Source of the DNA: Syntrophaceae bacterium
GTDB taxonomy: Bacteria > Desulfobacterota > SM23-61
Assembly (NCBI GenBank): GCA_003154025.1
Contig: PMCE01000278.1
Coordinates: 9,053 to 14,230, forward strand
Length of the DNA: 5,178 nucleotides
Direction: 5' to 3'
The notes under the pieces were generated by a model that saw only the letters and a program-made list of their open reading frames with translations, had not been told where the DNA came from and made no database searches. Positions 1 through 4,894 of this stretch are shown here, in pieces. Every line of letters starts with the position of its first letter. Position 1 is the stretch's first letter. The position numbers were made by a program, and so were the translations under genes.

Positions 1-24
1 AATCTGCAATCTGAAATCCCATTG
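1..24. repeat. Edge of a degenerate heptad-repeat island
   Basis: The window opens with 7-nt units in tandem: CTGCAAT (4-10), CTGAAAT (11-17), then a decayed CCCATTG (18-24). The units resemble the CTGAATN units at 1816-1843 and 4850-4877, so this is probably the end of another island of the same family that continues upstream. No gene is visible in 1-57. With only two clear units here, the assignment rests on similarity to the two better islands. Confidence 0.5.
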
Positions 25-57
25 TTCTCCTTGCGGTGCTCTAAAAAGAAAAATTCC

Positions 58-86
58 TTGACATCAAAAAATGCATAATGTATAAA
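58..86 (+). promoter_or_regulatory. Sigma-70 type promoter for the GntR regulator
   Basis: A perfect -35 box TTGACA (58-63) is followed after exactly 17 bp by TATAAA (81-86), one base from the consensus -10. The surrounding DNA is very AT-rich, unlike the GC-rich genes around it. Transcription would start near 92-94, about 30 nt before the ATG at 123. It would serve the regulator and probably the fumarase alpha gene that overlaps it. Confidence 0.8.
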
Positions 87-93
87 TTATACA
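79..93. promoter_or_regulatory. Palindromic operator candidate overlapping the -10 box
   Basis: TGTATAA (79-85), a single central A (86), and TTATACA (87-93) form a perfect 7-bp inverted repeat. FadR-type GntR regulators typically bind short palindromes containing GT...AC half-sites, and this one has the TGT/ACA ends expected of them. It covers the -10 box and the likely start site of the promoter directly before the GntR gene, a classical position for repression. Autoregulation is an inference from position and shape; an AT-rich palindrome could also arise by chance. Confidence 0.55.
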
Positions 94-122
94 AAAATAA
101 AACCTTCTGATTTTGAGGCCCT

Positions 123-890
123 ATGCAGAAGATTCACTCCGCCAACCTTTCTCTCGGGAACCAGGCCTACCAGGAATTGAAAAGGATCATCCTGGAAGGG
201 CAGGTGGCCCCCGGGAAGAAACTGAACGAGGGGGAATTGGCCAAGGCCCTGGGGATCAGCCGGACTCCCATCCGGGAGGCTATCAACCGGCTGGAGAAAG
301 AAGGGTTGGTGGAAATCTTTCCCCAGCGGGGGGCCTCTGTCATTCAATTCACCGAAAAAGACGTGTACGAACTCTTCCTGATCCGGGAGAACCTGGAAGG
401 ACTGGCGGCGCGCCTGGCGGCGGAAAAAATAACCCCGAACAGCTTGGTCAAATTGGAAACCTGCGTAGAGGGGTTCCAGGAACCTTTCCGCGAGAAAGAC
501 ATCCAGCGTTATTCCCGGGAGGATTTCAAGTTTCATCAAACCATCGTTCTTCTCTCCGATTCCCGCAGGCTCCTGCAGCTCGTCTCCTCGCTTCACGACC
601 ACATTCGCATGTTTCGCCTTACCAGCCGGGGGCTTCCGGACCGTATGAAAACCTCCCTGGCTGACCACCGTCATATCATCGAAGCCTTGCGCAAAAAGGA
701 CCCCCGGGAAGCAGAGCACTGGATGAGGCAGCACCTCCAGCGGGTGCGGGACGGGGTGATGGAGAACATTCAGTATTTCTTCAAGGATGGGGAGAAACCC
801 TCGTCCGCGATCAAGGAGGAAAGGGAATGGCACAATTCAGCTACCAGCTTGTTGAAGACACGGCCAAAGAGCTTTACATCCGAGCTCTGA
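123..890 (+). CDS. GntR-family transcriptional regulator, FadR subfamily (FCD domain)
   Basis: A 255-residue cytoplasmic DNA-binding regulator. The N-terminal winged helix-turn-helix spans about residues 12-75: the recognition part LAKALGISRTPIREAINRLE is typical of GntR proteins and is followed by the wing around QRGASV (68-73). Residues about 80-215 form the all-helical FCD effector domain. Its usual metal/ligand-binding residues are visible as D134 and H138 (DFKFH), H182 (DHRHII) and H204 (RQHL). FCD regulators commonly sense small carboxylic acids, which fits the fumarase genes downstream, but the effector cannot be read from sequence. The start at 123 follows a GAGG at 115-118 and a strong promoter. 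The C-terminus from about residue 222 is low in family character and the last 64 nt overlap the fumarase alpha gene in another frame, so the tail may be a late extension caused by loss of an earlier stop. Confidence 0.93.
   Translation: MQKIHSANLSLGNQAYQELKRIILEGQVAPGKKLNEGELAKALGISRTPIREAINRLEKEGLVEIFPQRGASVIQFTEKDVYELFLIRENLEGLAARLAAEKITPNSLVKLETCVEGFQEPFREKDIQRYSREDFKFHQTIVLLSDSRRLLQLVSSLHDHIRMFRLTSRGLPDRMKTSLADHRHIIEALRKKDPREAEHWMRQHLQRVRDGVMENIQYFFKDGEKPSSAIKEEREWHNSATSLLKTRPKSFTSEL
813..820 (+). promoter_or_regulatory. Shine-Dalgarno site setting the fumarase alpha start
   Basis: AAGGAGGA lies 6 nt before the ATG at 827 and is the strongest ribosome-binding site in the window. It lies inside the GntR coding region and fixes the fumarase start at 827 despite the 64-bp overlap. 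Ribosomes finishing the regulator pass over this site, so translation of the two genes may be linked. Confidence 0.8.
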
Positions 891-1708
891 AAATTCTGCC
901 GCCCGATGTGCGGGTGGCCCTGAAGAAGGCCTATGAGAAGGAAACCAACCCTACCGCCAAGGAGATGTTCAATATCATCCAAGCCAACGTGGAGGTTGCT
1001 GATCGGGACAACATGCTCATCTGCCAGGACACGGGGCTTCCCATCTACATGGTGAAAGTGGGATCGAAGTTTCCGGTGGACGGAGCCCGGGTGGCGGCAG
1101 CCCTGAAAGAGGGGGCCAAACGGGCCACCATGGAACATCCTTTCCGCGGGAGCTCAACCCACCCCGTGACCCGGATCAACCCCCAGACGAGCGTAGGGGA
1201 AGGATTGCCCATCATCTACTGGGACTTTGTTTCCGAAAGCGACTGCCTCGACCTGCTCATGATTCCCAAGGGCTCCGGCTCGGAGAACATGAGCGCCATG
1301 AAGATGTTCATCCCAGCGGACGGGGTGGCGGTGATCAAGAAGTTCGTGGTCGACACGGTATTGCAATCGGGCTCCAACCCCTGCCCGCCGGGAGTCATTG
1401 GAGTCGGCATTGGGGGGACCGCGGATTTGGTCACCAAGCTGGCTAAGGAGGCCATCGCACGGCCGGTGGGGTCGCACAATCACGATCCGTTTTTCGCCAA
1501 GATGGAAGACGAGCTCTTCGAGGCCATCAATTCCCTCGGGGTGGGCCCCATGGGCTTGGGCGGAGACGTTACCACCCTGGCAGTGCACATCGAATGGGCC
1601 CACACGCATATCACCCAGAACCCCGTGGCCGTGAACACGCAATGCTGGCCGGCCCGGCGCGCCCGCGCCAAGATCTACGCCGACGGAAGGGTGGAGTACG
1701 GATTCTAA
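827..1708 (+). CDS. Class I (4Fe-4S) fumarate hydratase, alpha subunit
   Basis: A 293-residue catalytic subunit of the oxygen-sensitive two-subunit fumarase, which interconverts fumarate and (S)-malate in the cytoplasm. It corresponds to the N-terminal part of single-chain enzymes such as E. coli FumA; tartrate dehydratase TtdA is the close alternative. The three expected [4Fe-4S] ligands are present: C66 in ICQDTGLP, C186 in NPCPPGVIGVGIGG, and C273 in NTQCWPARRA. The aspartate of CQDTG (D68) and a histidine in HTHITQN (H261) match catalytic positions known in class I fumarases. Other family blocks are RGSSTHPVTRINPQTSVGEG (107-126) and KGSGSENMSAMKMF (148-161). Length is normal for an alpha subunit and nothing looks broken. 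The start is supported by AAGGAGGA 6 nt upstream. Fumarase is favoured over tartrate dehydratase on general family grounds only; the substrate is not proven by sequence. Confidence 0.93.
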   Translation: MAQFSYQLVEDTAKELYIRALKILPPDVRVALKKAYEKETNPTAKEMFNIIQANVEVADRDNMLICQDTGLPIYMVKVGSKFPVDGARVAAALKEGAKRATMEHPFRGSSTHPVTRINPQTSVGEGLPIIYWDFVSESDCLDLLMIPKGSGSENMSAMKMFIPADGVAVIKKFVVDTVLQSGSNPCPPGVIGVGIGGTADLVTKLAKEAIARPVGSHNHDPFFAKMEDELFEAINSLGVGPMGLGGDVTTLAVHIEWAHTHITQNPVAVNTQCWPARRARAKIYADGRVEYGF

Positions 1709-1713
1709 AACTA

Positions 1714-1843
1714 CAGAATTCAGAAGTCAGAATCCAGGAGCCAGGATTCAAGCAGGAGAATTCAGAAGCCAGAATAGAAATGCTGCAAGAGGATTGATTC
1801 GGTTTGTTCTTTCTTCTGGATTCTGACTCCTGAATTCTGAATG
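1714..1843. repeat. Degenerate heptad-repeat island in inverted arrangement
   Basis: The gap between the fumarase genes carries nine consecutive 7-nt units from 1714 to 1776 (CAGAATT, CAGAAGT, CAGAATC, CAGGAGC, CAGGATT, two decayed units, CAGAAGC, CAGAATA). After a spacer, four units run in the opposite sense at 1816-1843 (CTGGATT, CTGACTC, CTGAATT, CTGAATG). The segments 1714-1737 and 1816-1839 are complementary at 23 of 24 positions, so the transcript can fold into a long hairpin with a loop of about 80 nt. Segments 1716-1733 and 1758-1775 are direct copies with one difference. The element ends just before the beta-gene ribosome-binding site and codes for nothing I can recognise. It has no T-tract of an intrinsic terminator. 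Confidence 0.85.
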
Positions 1844-1857
1844 GAAAGGAGATCTCG

Positions 1858-2451
1858 ATGGCCACATACACATTATCGACGCCTTTGACCGAAGAGGTGG
1901 TGAGGAAACTGAAGGTCCGGGACATGGTGATCCTCAACGGGACCATCTTCGGGATCCGGGACCTCACCCTGATTCATATTTTTGACAAAAAGAACGATCC
2001 TCCCGTTTCCTTGCAAGGGGCTGTCCTTCTCCATACTGCTCCTAGCTTGAAAATGGCGGAAGACCACTGGGAGCCGATTTGCGTCGGCACCACGACGAGC
2101 GGGCGGATGGACCGTTTCACTCCCGGCCTGATGGAAAAATACGGGGCGCGGGCCATCATCGGCAAGGGCGGCCAGTACCAGGGCAGCCTGGATGCCATGA
2201 AGAAATTCGGAGGGGTGTACCTGGCCATCGTGGGCGGGGCTGCGGCCGTGGAGACCAAACAGATCGTGGAAGTGGAAAAAGTGTACTTCGAAGAACTCCA
2301 CCCGGAAGCCCTCTACCAGTTCAAGGTGAAAAACTTTGGACCGCTCACCGTGGCCATGGACTCTCACGGCAACCACCTTTATTTCGAGGTGAAAGCCCAG
2401 GCGGAAAAGAAGCTTCCGGGGATTTATAAACGTCTGGGAATTCCAGTTTGA
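1858..2451 (+). CDS. Class I fumarate hydratase, beta subunit (divergent)
   Basis: A 197-residue subunit equivalent to the C-terminal domain of single-chain class I fumarases; it completes the active site of the alpha subunit encoded 149 bp upstream. Recognisable blocks are GTIFGIRD (28-35), TTTSGRMDRF (78-87), IGKGG (101-105), YLAIVGGAAA (121-130) and VAMDSHGNHLY (165-175). R34, T79, R83 and K103 fall at positions used for substrate binding or catalysis in the family. Two departures stand out. The usual RDxxH block (RDAAH in typical members) here reads RDLTLIH, with histidine two residues later. The usual GPTTSGRMD is GTTTSGRMD. This suggests a divergent subfamily, possibly with altered substrate preference, while the core residues are kept. 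The start is set by AAAGGAG (1845-1851) 6 nt before the ATG. Tartrate dehydratase beta (TtdB) is the alternative. Confidence 0.88.
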   Translation: MATYTLSTPLTEEVVRKLKVRDMVILNGTIFGIRDLTLIHIFDKKNDPPVSLQGAVLLHTAPSLKMAEDHWEPICVGTTTSGRMDRFTPGLMEKYGARAIIGKGGQYQGSLDAMKKFGGVYLAIVGGAAAVETKQIVEVEKVYFEELHPEALYQFKVKNFGPLTVAMDSHGNHLYFEVKAQAEKKLPGIYKRLGIPV

Positions 2452-2509
2452 TCCTCAGCAATGTCGGAGACTGCTGGACAACCACGACCCCTTAGGAACG
2501 AAAGGGTGC

Positions 2510-2539
2510 TGTAGGGGCAATTCATGAATTGCCCCTACA
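2510..2539. repeat. Perfect 30-bp palindrome (REP/MITE-like)
   Basis: The half-site TGTAGGGGCAATTCA (2510-2524) is followed immediately by its exact reverse complement (2525-2539), with no spacer. It lies in the 144-bp gap between the fumarase beta gene and dsrM, which otherwise holds nothing I can identify apart from a weak ribosome site near 2584. Palindromes with TAGGGGC-type ends occur as dispersed intergenic repeats in many bacteria, so this is probably such an element. No T-run follows, so it is a poor intrinsic terminator, although the RNA hairpin could protect transcript ends. Confidence 0.85.
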
Positions 2540-2595
2540 CGGAAATCACAGCGGGCTTCCTTTGAATATGGCTATCCCCGTTTAGGGCGTTAGAA

Positions 2596-3390
2596 ATGGC
2601 TGAAAAATTTCTGTTCATCGTTCTCCCCTACCTGAGCACGGCCATCTTTCTGGTCGGGTTTTTCTACCGCTTTTGGGTCTGGGGAAAAACTCCCGTGCCC
2701 TTGCGTATTGTTACCACTCCGGCCCCGGCGACGCGGGTTGGAGTATGTTGGCGGTTGGTCGGGGACGCTCTCTGGTTTCCGAGCTTGTTCAAGGGGGATA
2801 AATTTCTCTGGGCCGCCGGTTTTGCTTTCCACATCCTGCTCTGGCTGATCCTGCTCCGGCATCTCCGCTATTTCCTCTATCCCGTTCCGGGTTGGGTGGA
2901 GGGGATCCAGACCCTGGGGCTTTACGCCGGGTACCTGATTCCCATCTCCGTGGCGCTTTTGCTGGCCCGCCGGTTGGCGGATGAGAAAGTCCTGTACGTG
3001 TCGATTCTGGGAGATTATTTTGCGCTGTTCCTGCTGGCGGCGATTACCGTGAGCGGGACGCTGCTCAGAGTCTTCTTCCGGACCTACTTGATAGAAGTGA
3101 AAGCCTACCTTCTGAGCCTGATCCACCTCCAGCCGCTGATTCCCCAGGTTCACTGGCTCTTCGGGCTTCACTTCTTCCTGGTCACGGTTCTTCTGGTCTA
3201 TTTTCCTTTCAGCAAGCTGATGCATTCAGGCGGTCTTTTCTGGAGCCCCACCCGGAATCAAAGGGCCAACTTTGAGACCCGGTTCGTCAACCCCTGGGAT
3301 TTCCCCGTGGCTTACAACTCCCAGAATCTCTGGCCCCCGGATAAGTACCACCAGGCCTTGGCGGAGTCGGAAGAAGGAAAGAAAGAATGA
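2596..3390 (+). CDS. dsrM: DsrM-like haem b membrane subunit (NarI family)
   Basis: A 264-residue integral membrane protein of the NarI/DsrM family, expected to carry b-type haems and exchange electrons with menaquinone. About five hydrophobic segments are visible, near residues 5-25, 72-94, 106-125, 138-160 and 184-206. Candidate haem ligands are H79 and H89 in the second segment and H177, H186 and H192 around the last. The stretch FPSLFKGDKFLWAAGFAFHI (61-80) is characteristic of the family. The C-terminal tail from about 210 is soluble and would face the partner subunits. The gene ends in an ATGA overlap with the dsrK-like gene (stop 3388-3390, next ATG 3387), so the two are almost certainly translated together. 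Identification as DsrM rather than HmeC or TmcC rests mainly on the partner K protein. The ribosome-binding site is weak (AGGG at 2584-2587), but 2596 is the first ATG after an in-frame stop at 2563-2565. Confidence 0.87.
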   Translation: MAEKFLFIVLPYLSTAIFLVGFFYRFWVWGKTPVPLRIVTTPAPATRVGVCWRLVGDALWFPSLFKGDKFLWAAGFAFHILLWLILLRHLRYFLYPVPGWVEGIQTLGLYAGYLIPISVALLLARRLADEKVLYVSILGDYFALFLLAAITVSGTLLRVFFRTYLIEVKAYLLSLIHLQPLIPQVHWLFGLHFFLVTVLLVYFPFSKLMHSGGLFWSPTRNQRANFETRFVNPWDFPVAYNSQNLWPPDKYHQALAESEEGKKE

Positions 3391-4793
3391 AAGTTCCGGT
3401 TCCCATCCCCCGGATAGAAATCGGCGCCTCCCAGAGCCTGCACTGCCACCCGGCGAAAGAAAAGGACATGGTCAAGATCGACCTGCCCAAGGAGCGGGCG
3501 AAGGACTGGAAAGAGGCCATGCTGAAGAAGATGGCCGAGGTCCTGGACAAATACCGCTCGGTCCGGCTCTTCATGGATATCTGCGTGAAATGCGGGGCCT
3601 GCGCCGACAAATGCCAGTTTTTCCTGGGCACCGGAGACCCTAAAAACATGCCCGTGGCCCGCGCCGACCTCTTCCGCAAAGTGTACAAGCGGTACTTCAC
3701 CTTGGGGGGAAAGATCTGGGGCCGGGCCAACGGGGCCGAAGAGCTGAGCGACGCGGTCCTCCAGGATTGGTACACCTATTTTTACCAGTGCAGCGAATGC
3801 CGACGCTGCTCGGTCTTCTGCCCGTACGGCATCGATACCGCCGAGATCACCGCGGCGGCGCGGGAAATCATGGCGGCGGCAGGAATCGCCACCAAATACG
3901 TTACCGAGGTCGTGGCCAAAGTCTACGATACGGGGAACAACCTGGGGATTTGGCCTTTGGCCTGGAAGGACAACTGTTCCTTCCTGGAAGAGGACCTCAA
4001 GGACACGGAAGGACTGGACCTCAAATTCCCGGTCGATGCGGTGGGCGCCGAAATCCTGCTGGTCCCGCCCTCGGCGGACAACTTTGCCAACACCAACACC
4101 ATGATCGGGTACGCCAAGATGTTCCATGCCGCCGGCATCTCCTGGACCACCAGCACCTACTGCAACGAAGGCGGCAACTTCGGACTCTTCCTGAACTATG
4201 CCAACCTGAAGAAGATCAACAACCGGATACTGGAGGCGGCCCGCATTCTGAAGGTGAAGAAAATTTACTGGGGGGAGTGAGGGCACGCATGGAGGGCCGG
4301 TCTGGCCTTCACCCCCACCCTCAGCGGAGCCATGGACTTTCTGGAGATTCCCTATCCGGCGCACATCTGCGACCTGACCTGGGAACTGACCTCCCGGGGG
4401 GCCTTCAAGATCGACAAGTCGGCCAACGATAACTTCCGGGTCACCTACCACGATCCCTGCAACGTGGCCCGGGCAACGGGATACTTCGAACCACCCCGTA
4501 ATATTCTCAAGGCGGTCTGCAATCACTTCAGCGAGATGCATCCGGACACGATCCGGGAGAAGACCTATTGCTGCGGTGGCGGCGGCGGGCTCCTGGCAGA
4601 TGAAATCATGCCCATCCGCGTGGCCGGGGGCAAGCCGCGGGCCGAAGCATGCCGCGCGACCGGGGCTAACTACCTGGCCACGATTTGCGCGATCTGCAAG
4701 GCCAATCTACCGGAAGTCATGAAACATCACAAGGTCGCCTGCGAGGTGGGCGGGGTCCACGATCTGTTGGGAAGGGCATTGGTGCTGAAATAA
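3387..4793 (+). CDS. dsrK: DsrK-like HdrD-family Fe-S protein; selenoprotein with in-frame UGA (Sec298)
   Basis: Read through the in-frame TGA at 4278-4280, this encodes a 468-residue DsrK, the cytoplasmic HdrD-like subunit of the DsrMKJOP complex, thought to act on thiol/disulfide substrates such as DsrC in sulfate reducers. In order: a ferredoxin-like region with C66, C69, C72, C76 (CVKCGACADKC) and C135, C138, C141, C145 (CSECRRCSVFCP); a central region ending in KVKKIYWGE; Sec298 followed by GHAWR; and a C-terminal CCG domain with C358, C395-C396 and C434/C437 (ICAICK), the binding pattern of an HdrB/D-type catalytic [4Fe-4S] cluster. DsrK proteins normally have GECGHAW where this one has GE-U-GHAW, so Sec replaces a conserved cysteine. 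Both halves stay in one frame and match DsrK without a gap. A SECIS-like hairpin follows the TGA. Split annotation as 297-residue and 153-residue proteins would be an error if Sec is inserted. The remaining alternative is a point-mutated pseudogene. Confidence 0.9.
4278..4280 (+). other. UGA selenocysteine codon (Sec298 of DsrK-like protein)
   Basis: The TGA lies in frame 891 nt after the ATG at 3387. The codons before it read WGE and those after read GHAWRAGLAFTPTLSG, which continues the DsrK alignment directly, so no base is gained or lost. The aligned residue in ordinary DsrK proteins is cysteine (from memory of the family). Cys/Sec exchange at a redox position is the usual signature of bacterial selenoproteins. 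Confidence 0.87.
4281..4310 (+). promoter_or_regulatory. Bacterial SECIS element
   Basis: Stem GAGGGCC (4292-4298) pairs with GGCCTTC (4304-4310) over 7 bp, including one G-U pair, and closes a 5-nt loop GGUCU (4299-4303). The loop begins after 18 nt that follow the TGA. The E. coli fdhF SECIS, as I recall it, has the same GGUCU loop after the same 18-nt spacing, and its loop is the contact site for the Sec elongation factor SelB. The stem sequence itself differs from fdhF, as expected because it must also encode a different protein here. Confidence 0.87.
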
Positions 4794-4796
4794 ATG

Positions 4797-4877
4797 CAGG
4801 CTCCAGGAGTCAGGATTCAGGATAAAGGCTTTAAACATAATTTCTGCTCCTGATTCCCGGATCCTGAATCCTTCTCC
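4797..4877. repeat. Second heptad-repeat island, inverted arrangement
   Basis: The 101-bp gap between the dsrK-like and dsrJ-like genes carries four 7-nt units CAGGCTC, CAGGAGT, CAGGATT, CAGGATA (4797-4824) and, in opposite sense, CTGATTC, CCGGATC, CTGAATC, CTTCTCC (4850-4877). AGGATTCAGGAT (4812-4823) is perfectly complementary to 4861-4872. Segment 4803-4819 matches 1734-1750 in the first island at 16 of 17 bases, which shows the two are the same family. The spacer (4825-4849) is AT-rich. No terminator T-tract follows. Confidence 0.82.
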
Positions 4878-4894
4878 TTCGATGTGAGTTATAG

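Noticed and set aside
1714..1776. The heptad islands as a CRISPR array
   Set aside because: Units are only 7 nt, contiguous and degenerate, with no spacers of regular length and no cas genes nearby.
2510..2539. The 30-bp palindrome as an intrinsic terminator
   Set aside because: No T-run follows; the bases after it are CGGAAATCAC, so the Rho-independent pattern is missing.
2590..3225. Minus-strand open frame opposite dsrM
   Set aside because: Its charged, low-complexity translation mirrors the hydrophobic codons of the membrane protein on the + strand; no family features or ribosome-binding context.
4270..4275. The run of six G just before the TGA as a possible sequencing frameshift
   Set aside because: Upstream and downstream conserved sequence are in the same frame, so no single-base insertion or deletion explains the stop.
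4278..4332. Reading the dsrK-like gene as a pseudogene or as two separate proteins, the second starting at ATG 4332
   Set aside because: The frame is intact across the TGA, conserved DsrK sequence (GHAWR...TPTLSG) is encoded between the TGA and 4332, the second ATG has only a poorly spaced GGAG, and a SECIS-like hairpin lies at the right distance.
3312..4541. A 409-codon open frame on the minus strand, antisense to the dsrK-like gene
   Set aside because: It lies opposite a conserved protein, has no recognisable domain, and long antisense frames are common opposite GC-rich genes with low stop-codon frequency.
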